From Ilumatobacteraceae bacterium (GTDB lineage Bacteria > Actinomycetota > Acidimicrobiia > Acidimicrobiales > Ilumatobacteraceae): DNA of 64,000 nt. The position numbers were made by a program, and so were the translations under genes. The first letter of the stretch is position 1, and the number at the start of each line of letters is the position of its first letter. Below the pieces are notes generated by a model, which did no database searches, was not told where the DNA came from, and saw nothing but the letters and a program-made list of their open reading frames with translations. Where the stretch lies: contig JAWPMO010000001.1 of assembly GCA_033344875.1 (NCBI GenBank), forward strand, positions 744,001-808,000, given 5' to 3'. Shown here in pieces: positions 25,522-34,364 of this stretch.

Positions 25522-27216
25522 GTGTCGGACAGGCTGATCGAGACGATTCGGGATTCGGTGATCGGTGCCGACGAGATGGTCGAGGGACCATTCGGCGCAC
25601 GCCCTGTGGTGTACGCCGACTACACGGCGTCGGGACGATCGCTCCGCTTCATCGAGGACTACATCGCCGATGTCGTCCTGCCGCTGTACGCGAACACGCA
25701 CACCGAGTCGTCGGGGACCGGACTCCAGACCAGCCGCTTCCGCGAGGACGCGCGTCGCATCATCGCCGACTGCGTCGGTGCGACCGACGAACACGCCGTG
25801 CTGTTCTGCGGCAGCGGATCGACCGCTGCGATCGCGAAACTCGTCGGCGTGTTGGGCATCCGGGTGCCGTCCAACCTCGACGACTCGCACCATCTGACGA
25901 CGCACATCCCGCTCCACGATCGACCGGTCGTGTTCATCGGTCCGTACGAGCACCACTCGAACGAACTGCCGTGGCGTGAGTCGATCGCCGAGGTCGTCAC
26001 GATCGACGAGGACGTCGACGGTCACGTCGACCTCGCCCAACTCGAGGCCGAGCTCGAGCGCTACCGGTACCGGCCGCGCCTGATCGGGTCGTTCTCGGCG
26101 GCGTCGAACGTCACCGGCATCACCACCGACGTGCGGGCGGTGTCGAGCCTGCTCCACCGGTACGGCGCGATCGCCCTGTGGGACTACGCCGCCGCCGCAC
26201 CGTACGTGCAGATCGACATGGGCTCACCCGACGATGGCGACGACTATCTCGATGCGATCTTCGTGTCACCGCACAAGCTGATCGGCGGGCCGGGCACACC
26301 TGGGCTGCTCGTGGCCCGCCGCAATCTGTTCACCAACCGTGTCCCCGACGTGCCCGGCGGCGGCACGGTCGCCTTCGTCAACCCCGAGGAACACGGCTAC
26401 CTCGATCGGATCGAGCATCGCGAGGAAGGCGGAACCCCCGACATCATCGGGTCGATCCGTGCCGGCCTCGTGTTCCAGTTGAAGGAGGCCGTCGGGATCG
26501 AGTGCATCGTCGAACGTGAGGAACGGTTCCTCCGCCGCGCGATCGAACGCTGGGACGAGCACCCCAACCTCATGATCCTGGGCAGCCACGATGCCGAACG
26601 CCTCTCGATCGTGTCGTTCGTCGTCCGTGACGTGCCACCCGGTACCGAACCGGTGCCCGGTCGGTACCTCCATCACAACTTCGTCGTCAGCGTGCTCAAC
26701 GACCTGTTCGGTATCCAGTCGCGCGGCGGTTGCTCGTGCGCCGGCCCGTACGGTCACCGACTCCTCGGCATCGACCTCGAGCGTTCGCACGAGTTCGAAC
26801 GCGAGATCACCCGAGGGTGCGAGGGCATCAAGCCGGGCTGGGTCCGGGTGAACTTCAACTACTTCATCGACGACGACACCTTCGACTACGTCGTCGATGC
26901 GGTGTCGCTGCTCGCGGACGAGGGTCGCAAACTCCTCCCCTACTACCGCTTCGAGCCCGACACCGGCCTGTGGAAGCATCGCGACGGCCTCGCCGGTGCT
27001 CCGCTGTCGCTGAGCGATGTCGACTACGGCACCGGTGAGATGACGTACCACCGCCGGCCGCAGTTCCTGCCCGACGGCGGGCTCGCCGAATACCTCGATC
27101 GGGCTCGGACGCTGCTGGGTGAGCTGTCGGATGCCGCCCCGACGCCGCTCGGGCTGCCCGACACCACGCAGGACTTCGAGCATCTGCGCTGGTTCCCCTA
27201 CCCCGACGAGGCCTGA
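25522..27216 (+). CDS. Aminotransferase class V-fold PLP enzyme (cysteine-desulfurase-like)
   Basis: A 564-residue PLP enzyme, longer than typical desulfurases. The Schiff-base lysine is in FVSPHKLIGGPGTPG, and YEHHSNELPWRES is the cofactor-site His. A Cys-rich loop RGGCSCAGPYGH resembles the catalytic-Cys loop of SufS/CsdA but is not identical. The C-terminal extension has no recognised domain. The GTG at 25522 starts at SDRLIETIRDSVIG; the ATG at 25502 is in another frame. It could be a desulfurase or lyase. Confidence 0.87.
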   Translation: MSDRLIETIRDSVIGADEMVEGPFGARPVVYADYTASGRSLRFIEDYIADVVLPLYANTHTESSGTGLQTSRFREDARRIIADCVGATDEHAVLFCGSGSTAAIAKLVGVLGIRVPSNLDDSHHLTTHIPLHDRPVVFIGPYEHHSNELPWRESIAEVVTIDEDVDGHVDLAQLEAELERYRYRPRLIGSFSAASNVTGITTDVRAVSSLLHRYGAIALWDYAAAAPYVQIDMGSPDDGDDYLDAIFVSPHKLIGGPGTPGLLVARRNLFTNRVPDVPGGGTVAFVNPEEHGYLDRIEHREEGGTPDIIGSIRAGLVFQLKEAVGIECIVEREERFLRRAIERWDEHPNLMILGSHDAERLSIVSFVVRDVPPGTEPVPGRYLHHNFVVSVLNDLFGIQSRGGCSCAGPYGHRLLGIDLERSHEFEREITRGCEGIKPGWVRVNFNYFIDDDTFDYVVDAVSLLADEGRKLLPYYRFEPDTGLWKHRDGLAGAPLSLSDVDYGTGEMTYHRRPQFLPDGGLAEYLDRARTLLGELSDAAPTPLGLPDTTQDFEHLRWFPYPDEA

Positions 27217-27232
27217 GGCCCGCCGGCGACCG

Positions 27233-28462
27233 TCAGCGGTGGATGGCGCGGTCGGTCGACGATGCCGCGACCAACCGCCCACGGTGGAACACCTTGCGAT
27301 CAGCGGGCGCGTCCGCGATCGCCTCTCTGATCGACGCCGCGTCGATCGCCACGAAGTCGGCGGGATCTCCCACATCGAACCGGACGGTCGGCAGCCGCAT
27401 GGCACGTCGTACGTTGTTGCTCACCATGTCGTAGGCGTCGTCCGGCAGCACGTGGCCCGCCATCACCAACAGGGCGGCGGTCTCGAGCGGGTCGGATCGA
27501 CCGACGAGGTTGAACGGGTCCTGCACGTTGTCGCCGCCGGCCGCGATCAGCACTCCCGCGTCGCGTAGCGCCGCGATCGCGGTGAGCCCGCGCGGCGTGG
27601 CCTGAACGTGGTCCCGGCCCTGGAGGAACAGGTTGGTCTGGGGCAGCGGGACGATGGCGATTCCGGCCGCGGCGACCTCGCCGGCGACCGCGGCCTGCAC
27701 CTCGGGCGTCTGCATCCCCAGGCTGACACAGTGGCTGGCGGCCACGCGCCCTTCGAGGCCACGATCGATCACCGCACGCGCGAGGTCGCGCAGCGTCAGC
27801 ATCGTCGGATCGAGCGTCTCGTCGACGTGCAAGTCGACCGGGACACCGCCGGACTCGGCCGCGTCGAGCGCCACCTGGATCGAACCGACCCCGTCGGGTT
27901 CGAGATGGGGACAGCCACCGACGAGGTCGACGCCGCGGTCGAGCGCCTGACGCAACGCTGCACGGTTGGCATCGCTCCCCTCGCCCGACATCGGCGAATG
28001 TGTCAGCGCGACGAACTCGACGTGCATGAGTCCCTCGAAGTCGGCGACCGCCTCCTGGGCGGCGAGCAGGTGCGTGATACCCGAACCCGAGCCGCAGTTG
28101 ATGTGACTCCGCACCGCGGTCACGCCGTTCAGCAGCAGCTTGTCGAGTGCAGCACGCACCCGGACGACCATGTCGTCGTGCGTGAAGAGTCCGGCTTCCG
28201 CTGCCGCGACCCAGGCCTCGATCGCTCCCCGCAGGTCGCCGGTGGGGTTCGGAACGGCCTCGGCGGTCAGGGCCTTGTCGAGGTGAGCGTGCGGCTCCGC
28301 CATCGCCGGCAGGAGCAGCCAACCGCCGAGATCGTGGACCTCGGCATCCGCCGCTGCCTCAGGGGCGGGTGAGCCGCTGGGCGTCACGGCGACGATGACA
28401 CCGTCACGGGTCTCGATGTCGACGTGGCGGCCGTCGGCGAGTCGGGCATTTCGGATCAGCAT
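27233..28462 (-). CDS. Amidohydrolase, cytosine-deaminase-like
   Basis: A 409-residue metallo-amidohydrolase. Metal and catalytic motifs are PHAHLDKAL, DLHVDETLD, ASHCVS and GGDNVQDPFN, in the order seen in CodA-type deaminases. This subgroup also deaminates other heterocycles, such as creatinine, isoguanine or triazines, so cytosine is only one candidate. It starts 35 bp from the divergent creatininase. No signal peptide is seen. Confidence 0.9.
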   Translation of the reverse strand: MLIRNARLADGRHVDIETRDGVIVAVTPSGSPAPEAAADAEVHDLGGWLLLPAMAEPHAHLDKALTAEAVPNPTGDLRGAIEAWVAAAEAGLFTHDDMVVRVRAALDKLLLNGVTAVRSHINCGSGSGITHLLAAQEAVADFEGLMHVEFVALTHSPMSGEGSDANRAALRQALDRGVDLVGGCPHLEPDGVGSIQVALDAAESGGVPVDLHVDETLDPTMLTLRDLARAVIDRGLEGRVAASHCVSLGMQTPEVQAAVAGEVAAAGIAIVPLPQTNLFLQGRDHVQATPRGLTAIAALRDAGVLIAAGGDNVQDPFNLVGRSDPLETAALLVMAGHVLPDDAYDMVSNNVRRAMRLPTVRFDVGDPADFVAIDAASIREAIADAPADRKVFHRGRLVAASSTDRAIHR

Positions 28463-28497
28463 CGTGTCGCAGCGTAGATGTCACTAACGTCGAACCC

Positions 28498-29268
28498 ATG
28501 AGTCGTCGCTACGAGGAACTGTCCGGACCCGAGATCCTCGATCGCATCACCCCGTCGTCCACGTTGCTGCTGCCGATCGGGGCGGTCGAACAGCACGGCC
28601 CGCACCTCCCGCTCGCCGTCGACCACGTGATCGCCCACGAGACCGCCACGGCGGTGGTCGACGAGGTCGGCGCCGACCTCGATATCTGGCAACTCCCGAC
28701 ACTGTCGGTGAGCAAGTCGAACGAGCACGCGTGGTCGCCCGGCACGCTCTGGTACTCGGCCGAGACGATGATGTCGATCCTCCGCGATCTCGGGCGTGGC
28801 ATCGCGAGCACGGGTGCCGAGCGGCTGGTGCTGCTCAACGGGCACGGCGGCAACACCACGCTGCTGAACACGGCACTCCGTGAGCTGCGCTTGCAGTTCG
28901 GCCTCAAGACCTTCCTCGTCCACCCCTCGGTGCCTCCCGCGTACGGCGGGTCGTCGACGGCCGACGAACTCGGCATGGGCATCCACGGTGGCCGCAACGA
29001 GACCTCGGTGTTCATGCATCTCCGTCCCGACCTGGTCGATCTCTCCAAGGCCGAACGCAAGGTGCCCGAGGCGCTCGCCGAGAACGAGTTCGTCAAGTTC
29101 GGCGGCGCGGTCATGTTCGGCTGGCTGTCGAACGACTTCGATCCCGACGGCTACATCGGCGACCCGACCGGAGCGAACGCCGATCTCGGCAAACAGCTCT
29201 TCGAGGCCAACGTCGCGCACCTCGGCCGTCAGATGGCCGAGATCGTGAAGTTCGACTTCGGTCGATAG
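28498..29268 (+). CDS. Creatininase-family protein
   Basis: A 256-residue metal-dependent amidohydrolase of the creatininase fold. Metal and substrate motifs are GAVEQHGPHLPLAVDH, NGHGGN and HGGRNETS. Members include creatinine amidohydrolase, mycofactocin MftE and FAPy deformylase, and the exact role cannot be read here. Its stop codon lies inside one arm of a large inverted repeat. It faces the CodA-like gene across a 35-bp divergent region, so the two may share regulation. Confidence 0.88.
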   Translation: MSRRYEELSGPEILDRITPSSTLLLPIGAVEQHGPHLPLAVDHVIAHETATAVVDEVGADLDIWQLPTLSVSKSNEHAWSPGTLWYSAETMMSILRDLGRGIASTGAERLVLLNGHGGNTTLLNTALRELRLQFGLKTFLVHPSVPPAYGGSSTADELGMGIHGGRNETSVFMHLRPDLVDLSKAERKVPEALAENEFVKFGGAVMFGWLSNDFDPDGYIGDPTGANADLGKQLFEANVAHLGRQMAEIVKFDFGR

Positions 29269-29363
29269 ATCGCGAGTTGTGCCTGGAGGATCAGCGGATA
29301 GGTCGCTCCGCTCCTTTTTGTTCCGCTGATTCCTCCCCGTATCCATTGGGACAACTCGCGATC
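29268..29363. repeat. 96-bp two-tier palindrome between convergent genes
   Basis: The outer arms are perfect: GATCGCGAGTTGT (29268-29280) and its reverse complement (29351-29363). Nested inside are 29285-29298 and 29322-29336, complementary over 14 bp with one unpaired base. A central loop of about 23 nt contains TTTTT. The arms overlap the stop codons of both flanking genes. It could work as a bidirectional terminator, or it may be a small repeat element. No other copy was noticed in this window. Confidence 0.85.
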
Positions 29364-30516
29364 AGTCGAGCTTGGGGAGGACCTCTTCGGCGAGGCGGTG
29401 GAGCTGCGTCTCGACCTTGCTGTACGGGTCGCCGGGCATGGCGGGGAACACCATGAGGTCCTCGATGCCGAGTTCGTCGCGGTACCAGGCAATCGTCTCG
29501 GCGACCTCGTCGGGCGAGCCGACGACCCAGGTGCGCTGACGGTCCATCGAGTCCTCCAACGTGGGGATCAGCCCGGGCGGCGCCGGCTTGCCGTCGTCAC
29601 CCATGTACCCCTTGCTCCACCCGTACGGGCCGAGGAACTTCCAGAACTCGTCGTGCCCGTTGCGCACCGACTCGATCGCCTGTTCGCGGGTGTCCTCGAT
29701 GCAGGTGTTGAGCACGAGCATCCGCTTCTCTCCACGCTCGAGCGCTCGTCCGTGCGTCTGCTCGTAGGTTTCGGCGAACTGCTCCCACCGCATCTTGATG
29801 AACGAGTGGTGGCAGTTCCAGAACACGCCGCCCCACCCGGCCTTCGGCACCTGCTGGAGCGACGGCGGCGACGTGATCGCCTGCCAGATCTCGTACGGGT
29901 ACAGCGGCTGCGGCAACAGCGTCAACTCCTCGACGAAGCCGCCGCGATCGGGGATCCCCGGCGGCGGGAAGTCGTGGATGTCGCCGTGGAACGAGAAGGA
30001 TTCGTTGTCGAGTGCGAGTCGGATGACCTCCATCGCCTCGTCGAACATCTTGCGGTTGACGTCGTCGGCGGCGATCTGGTCGGGGTTGTCGAAGCTGCCG
30101 ATCTTGGTCCCGAGCGGCTCGGCCTCTCGCGGCACCGTGCCGCGACCGACGCCGAGGATCCCGCGCCCGCCGGAGATGTTGTGGAGCGTCGCGAAGTCCT
30201 CCGCCAGCTTGAGCGGATGCCACTGCGGCACGATGTTGAAGGCCATGCCGATCCGGATCCGCTCGGTCCGCTCGGCGAGGATCGAGCCGATCAGGAGGCC
30301 GTTCGGGATGACCTCGTATCCCTCGTACTGGAAATGGTGCTCGGTGAGCCAGAACGAGTCGAACCCCAATCGATCGCTGAGGACGCCCATGTCGAGGATC
30401 TGCTCGGTCGCCCGCCACACCTCGTGCTTGTCGTATCGGCGGTCGGTCGGAGCAGGGGCACCGGCACCTGCGTCCGGCATCTCGACACCACCGAAGAGGA
30501 AGATTCCCGTGCGCAT
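29362..30516 (-). CDS. LLM-class flavin-dependent oxidoreductase
   Basis: A 384-residue luciferase-like TIM barrel. Features are FLFGGVEMPD at the N-terminus, FWLTEHHF, RIRIGMAFNIVPQWHP and GRGILGVGRG (flavin phosphate loop). The length matches FMN- or F420-dependent oxidoreductases of the LLM family; the cofactor is undecided. The ATG at 30516 was chosen because upstream residues to 30573 would run into the divergent LLM gene. The starts of the two LLM genes are 26 bp apart. Confidence 0.9.
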   Translation of the reverse strand: MRTGIFLFGGVEMPDAGAGAPAPTDRRYDKHEVWRATEQILDMGVLSDRLGFDSFWLTEHHFQYEGYEVIPNGLLIGSILAERTERIRIGMAFNIVPQWHPLKLAEDFATLHNISGGRGILGVGRGTVPREAEPLGTKIGSFDNPDQIAADDVNRKMFDEAMEVIRLALDNESFSFHGDIHDFPPPGIPDRGGFVEELTLLPQPLYPYEIWQAITSPPSLQQVPKAGWGGVFWNCHHSFIKMRWEQFAETYEQTHGRALERGEKRMLVLNTCIEDTREQAIESVRNGHDEFWKFLGPYGWSKGYMGDDGKPAPPGLIPTLEDSMDRQRTWVVGSPDEVAETIAWYRDELGIEDLMVFPAMPGDPYSKVETQLHRLAEEVLPKLD

Positions 30517-30542
30517 CGCGCCACTGTAGGAAACTGGAGCAC

Positions 30543-31346
30543 GTGCCTCCAGATGCTGCCACCACCGCCTCACCCCGGCGCGGGGTCTGGATGTTCCCCG
30601 GCACCTCGGCCGAGGCGTTGGTCGATGCCGTCGTCGCCGCGGAGGAACTCGGTCTCGATGAGGTGTGGATCGCCGACGAAGGTGTGGCGCGTGATCCCTT
30701 CGTGGTGTTGGCGGCCGGCGCCGTGCGGACGAGCCGCATCCGGCTGGCCACCGGCATCACCTCGCCGCTACTGCGGCATCCGGGAGCGATCGCGGCGTCG
30801 ATCGCCACGATCGACGAGCTGAGCCACGGGCGCGCGGTGCTGGGGCTGGGGGTGGGTGGACAGCTGTCCCTGGCGCCGTTCGGGATCGAGGCCGACCGGC
30901 CGGTGGGGACGTTGCGCGACGCGATCGAGACGGTTCGAGCGGTGCACTCGCATACGGCGACCGATCGCTACGAACCCCCGGCGCACGCGTCGCCGGCACG
31001 ATCGGTGCCGATCTGGATCGGTGCCAGAGGACCGCAGCTGGTCCGGCTCACGGCACGCCTCGCGGACGGGCTGTTCCTCTCGGGCTGCACCCCTCGCGAG
31101 CTCGAGACGATCATCGAAGGAGCGTCCGACGCCGGCGGGACCGATCTCGCCGTCTACCAGTCGGCGGTCGATCGGCCCGACGACGCGAAGGAGATGACGT
31201 GGGACGCTGCGGCCGTATCGCTGGCCGCTGCCGCCCGTCTGCACGCGCCGGCGGCGATCGGCATCAACCTGGTCGAACTCGCCGAGGACGGGACCGACCC
31301 GGTTCCGCTGGTCGAGCGAGCGGCTCAGGTCCTGCTCGGCGTGTGA
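30543..31346 (+). CDS. LLM-class F420-type oxidoreductase
   Basis: A 267-residue protein of the luciferase-like family. Motifs are DEVWIADEG, TGITSPLLRHPG, HGRAVLGLGVGG and VPIWIGARGPQ, typical of F420-dependent LLM enzymes in actinobacteria. It is shorter than the usual 300 or more residues. GTG start. Its TGA is followed at once by the TCA stop of the opposite-strand gene. Its substrate is unknown. Confidence 0.85.
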   Translation: MPPDAATTASPRRGVWMFPGTSAEALVDAVVAAEELGLDEVWIADEGVARDPFVVLAAGAVRTSRIRLATGITSPLLRHPGAIAASIATIDELSHGRAVLGLGVGGQLSLAPFGIEADRPVGTLRDAIETVRAVHSHTATDRYEPPAHASPARSVPIWIGARGPQLVRLTARLADGLFLSGCTPRELETIIEGASDAGGTDLAVYQSAVDRPDDAKEMTWDAAAVSLAAAARLHAPAAIGINLVELAEDGTDPVPLVERAAQVLLGV

Positions 31347-31637
31347 TCAGTTCGATCGGATGACGTCGTACGCCACGCACTCGGCGTGCCGCTCGTGTGG
31401 ACCCATCGCCTCGATGACGGCGTCGAGATCGCGCTGCGGGATCGCCTGCCACTGCTGCATCGATTCCCACCAGATGACGGCGTGAACCGACGTCGGCGCA
31501 TCGGCAGTCCGCCACATCTCCTTCTTGACGAACCCGTCCTGACGCTCGAGGAAGCGTGACCAGTGGCGCTCCTCGACGTCGAGCCAACTCTCGAGTTCGT
31601 CGGGCGGGACCTGGAACGTGAGGAACTCGATCACCAT
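31347..31637 (-). CDS. TIGR03792-like small protein
   Basis: A 96-residue protein that resembles the TIGR03792 family of uncharacterised proteins first described in cyanobacteria, with a ferredoxin-like dimeric alpha-beta barrel (EthD/ABM type). Features are FLTFQVPPDELESWLDVE, WSRFLERQDGFVKKE and IWWESMQQWQAIP. ABM-fold proteins often act as small oxygenases or haem binders, but none of that is shown here. It diverges from the metallophosphoesterase with 37 bp between starts. Confidence 0.75.
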   Translation of the reverse strand: MVIEFLTFQVPPDELESWLDVEERHWSRFLERQDGFVKKEMWRTADAPTSVHAVIWWESMQQWQAIPQRDLDAVIEAMGPHERHAECVAYDVIRSN

Positions 31638-31674
31638 GTCCGTCAGAGTAGGGGCCGGTTCCTACAGTGTCGCG

Positions 31675-32478
31675 ATGCTGATCGCGCAGATCTCCGACTG
31701 TCACATCGTCGATCCCGGCGAACTGTTCGCCGAGCGGACCGACAGCGCCGAGGGCCTCCGCCTGGCGATCGAGACGATCCGCGGTCTGCCGATCGCTCCC
31801 GATCTGGTGTTGCTGACGGGCGACCTCGTCAACGACGGGACACCGTCGCAGTACGACCATCTGCTCGAGCTGCTCGGTGGTCTCGAGATACCGCTGCTGC
31901 CGATTCCCGGCAACCACGACGATCGGCAGGAGCTCCGAACTCGCTTCTCCGAGGTGCTGCCACCCGGCGGGGCCGACGATCCGATCGACCTCGTCCACGA
32001 GTCCGGGCCGGTTCGGATCGTGGCGCTCGACACGACGATCCCGGGTCGTCACGACGGTGACCTCTCCGACCGTCAGCTCCGGTGGCTCGACGTCGAACTC
32101 GGCCGCGAGCCCGACCGTCCGACGATCGTCGCCCAGCACCATCCGCCGGTCAGCAGCGGTGTCGTGGCGATGGACCAGGCCTGCGGAGTCGGCGCCGGCG
32201 ACCGCGAGGCGGTGGTGATCGGCCGGCATCGGCACGTCGAAGCGGTGGTGTCGGGGCACCTGCACCGCTCGCTGCAGCGGAGGTACGCGGGCACGATCTC
32301 GATCACGTGCCCGAGCACGGCCGGCAGTCTCGCGCTCGGTCTCGACGGCGGACCGGTCGGGTACACGACCGAGCCCACCGGCGTTGTGCTGCATCATTGG
32401 CGCGAGGGCGCCGGGGTCGTGTCGCATCTGGTCCCGGTCGGCAGGTTCGAGTCGTGGTCGCCCTCGTGGGCGACGTGA
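31675..32478 (+). CDS. Calcineurin-like metallophosphoesterase
   Basis: A 267-residue phosphoesterase with the full metal-binding series: DCH near the start, GDLVND, PGNHDD, QHHPP and SGHLHRS. It is close to class III cyclic-nucleotide phosphodiesterases (CpdA-like), which have the same length and motif order, but other phosphodiester substrates are possible. No signal peptide. The ATG at 31675 places the first metal motif at residues 7-10. Confidence 0.9.
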   Translation: MLIAQISDCHIVDPGELFAERTDSAEGLRLAIETIRGLPIAPDLVLLTGDLVNDGTPSQYDHLLELLGGLEIPLLPIPGNHDDRQELRTRFSEVLPPGGADDPIDLVHESGPVRIVALDTTIPGRHDGDLSDRQLRWLDVELGREPDRPTIVAQHHPPVSSGVVAMDQACGVGAGDREAVVIGRHRHVEAVVSGHLHRSLQRRYAGTISITCPSTAGSLALGLDGGPVGYTTEPTGVVLHHWREGAGVVSHLVPVGRFESWSPSWAT

Positions 32479-32537
32479 GATCCTCGCTGGGCTCGTTTGT
32501 TTCGTGCTCGTGAAACCTCCTGGCACGGCGAGGCGGG

Positions 32538-32604
32538 CTGCTCCCCGGTCGGCGTCACCGGCTACGGTGTCGCCGAGCAGTTGGTCTGCCGGACGCAGGT
32601 CCGG
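32538..32604 (+). promoter_or_regulatory. Structured 5' leader of the NitT/TauT-type transporter operon
   Basis: An outer 6-bp stem (CTGCTC 32538-32543 with GAGCAG 32575-32580) encloses a long inner stem (32551-32560 with 32565-32574, one T-T mismatch, GCTA loop). A 7-nt one-sided bulge CCCGGTC separates them. A second hairpin (CCGGA 32589-32593, TCCGG 32600-32604) ends just before the GGAGG ribosome-binding site at 32609. It may be a cis-regulatory RNA; no known riboswitch class was recognised by eye. Confidence 0.35.
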
Positions 32605-32618
32605 AGCTGGAGGAACAC

Positions 32619-33377
32619 ATGTCGGCCGCCCCTACGGCACGCGGAACAGAATCACTCACATTCGAACACATCGGAATGATTTTTCCGGACGGCACCGAGG
32701 CCGTCCGGGATGTCTCGTTCACCATCCGCAAGGGTGAGTTCGTGACGGTCGTCGGACCGTCCGGGTGTGGCAAGTCGACGTTGCTGAAGATCGCGTCCGG
32801 CCTGCTCGACCCGACCGCCGGACAGGTGATCGTCGACCGTGACCGGCTCGGTTACGTGTTCCAGGACGCGACCCTGCTGCCGTGGCGCACCGTCAAGGGC
32901 AACGTCGAGCTCCTGGCCGAACTGCACGACGTGCCGGAGGACGAGCGAGCTCGCGTCGCCGAGGACGCGATCCAGATGGTCGGCCTCGACGGATTCCAGA
33001 ACCACTACCCCAAGTCGTTGTCGGGCGGCATGAAGATGCGGGCATCGCTGGCGCGCACCCTCACGCTCCGACCGCCGATCTTCCTGTTCGACGAGCCGTT
33101 CGGCGCGGTCGACGAGATCACCCGCGAGCACCTCAACGAAGAGACCCAGCAGCTGTTCCAGCGCGAGGGGTTCGCCGGCCTGTTCATCACCCACTCGATC
33201 AGTGAGGCCGTGTTCATGTCGACACGGGTGCTCGTCATGTCCGCACGGCCCGGCCGGATCGTCGCCGAGTTCGAAGTTCCGTTCGACTATCCCCGCTCGC
33301 CCGACCTCCGGTTCGACCCGGAGTTCGCGAAGCTGAGCGGCGAGGTCTCCCACGAGTTGCGAGGTTCCCACTCATGA
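32619..33377 (+). CDS. ABC importer ATP-binding protein, NitT/TauT (SsuB-like) family
   Basis: A 252-residue ATPase with Walker A GPSGCGKST, Q-loop YVFQDATLLPW, signature LSGGMKMRASLAR, Walker B FLFDEPFGAVD and the H-loop FITHS. The sequence class (TLLPWRTV, RPGRIVAEFEV) is that of SsuB/TauB ATPases for nitrate, sulfonate or aromatic-acid importers. A GGAGG precedes the ATG by 5 bases. The permease overlaps it by ATGA. Confidence 0.93.
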   Translation: MSAAPTARGTESLTFEHIGMIFPDGTEAVRDVSFTIRKGEFVTVVGPSGCGKSTLLKIASGLLDPTAGQVIVDRDRLGYVFQDATLLPWRTVKGNVELLAELHDVPEDERARVAEDAIQMVGLDGFQNHYPKSLSGGMKMRASLARTLTLRPPIFLFDEPFGAVDEITREHLNEETQQLFQREGFAGLFITHSISEAVFMSTRVLVMSARPGRIVAEFEVPFDYPRSPDLRFDPEFAKLSGEVSHELRGSHS

Positions 33378-34303
33378 GCGATGTCGATCAGAACACACAG
33401 GTCGCCCCGAACACCGACCACGATGTCATCGCGTCGATCGGCGGGACACCGAGTTCTGCCACGCCTCGTCTCAAACGGTCACGGAGCGCCAACGCTGTAG
33501 CGTCGATCCTGCCGCCGATCGTCATGGGCATCGCCGTGCTCGGCGGATGGTACCTCGTGTCGTACGGGCTGCTCGATGCGAGTCGTCGCTTTCTGCTCCG
33601 CCCACCGCATCAGGTGGTGCAGGTCGGTTTCCTCGAGTGGGAGAACCTGTCCGAGATGCTCAGCGGACTCTGGTCGAGCACCCGCATCGCGATCATCGGG
33701 CTCGCGATCTCGATCGTGCTCGGGTTCCTGCTCGCGACCATCATGAGCCAGGCCAAGATCGCCGAGCGGGCGATGTTCCCGTATCTCGTGATGCTGCAGG
33801 CGATCCCGATCCTCGCGATCATCCCGCTGATCCAGTTCTGGTGGGGCTCGGGCGAGCCGATCTGGGACTACCCGATCGTCTCGTACCTGAACTCCCGCGT
33901 CATCGTGTGCGTGATCATCTCGATCTTCCCGATCATCGTGAACACGTTGTTCGGGCTCCAGTCGGCCGAGCGCGGGATGCACGATCTCTTCACGCTCCAC
34001 CACGCGAGTCGATTGACCCGCCTGCGCAAGCTCATGTTCCCGGCCGCCATGCCGGCGATCTTCGCCGGCTTGCGGATCTCGGCCGGCCTGTCGGTGATCG
34101 GTGCGATCGTCGGCGACTTCTTCCTCGGTCGCGGTGAGGTCGGCATCGGCCAGCTGCTCAAGAAGTACGCCAACAACCTCCAGGGCGAGGAGCTCCTCGC
34201 CGCGGTGATCCTGTCGTCCGCGCTCGGCGTCGCCGTGTTCTTGTTCTTCGGTTGGTTGCAGACCTTCTCGATCGGCAAGTGGCACGAGGCCGGCTCCGAC
34301 TGA
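33374..34303 (+). CDS. ABC importer permease, NitT/TauT (SsuC-like) family
   Basis: A 309-residue membrane permease with about six helices. A polar N-terminal tail of about 45 residues precedes the first helix. The cytoplasmic coupling (EAA-like) loop is near HHASRLTRLRKLMFPAAMPAIF. The ending SIGKWH is typical of the family. It should pair with the ATPase just upstream and the lipoprotein downstream to move a small anion or aromatic acid. Confidence 0.9.
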   Translation: MSDVDQNTQVAPNTDHDVIASIGGTPSSATPRLKRSRSANAVASILPPIVMGIAVLGGWYLVSYGLLDASRRFLLRPPHQVVQVGFLEWENLSEMLSGLWSSTRIAIIGLAISIVLGFLLATIMSQAKIAERAMFPYLVMLQAIPILAIIPLIQFWWGSGEPIWDYPIVSYLNSRVIVCVIISIFPIIVNTLFGLQSAERGMHDLFTLHHASRLTRLRKLMFPAAMPAIFAGLRISAGLSVIGAIVGDFFLGRGEVGIGQLLKKYANNLQGEELLAAVILSSALGVAVFLFFGWLQTFSIGKWHEAGSD

Positions 34304-34364
34304 CCGTCGCTCCACAGTCTCAACACCAACAAACACCTGAACCATCAGGGGGAGAACCACCACC

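Noticed and set aside
32499-32516. Terminator after the metallophosphoesterase gene
   Set aside because: The GTTTC/GAAAC stem is only 5 bp plus wobble pairs, too weak to list.
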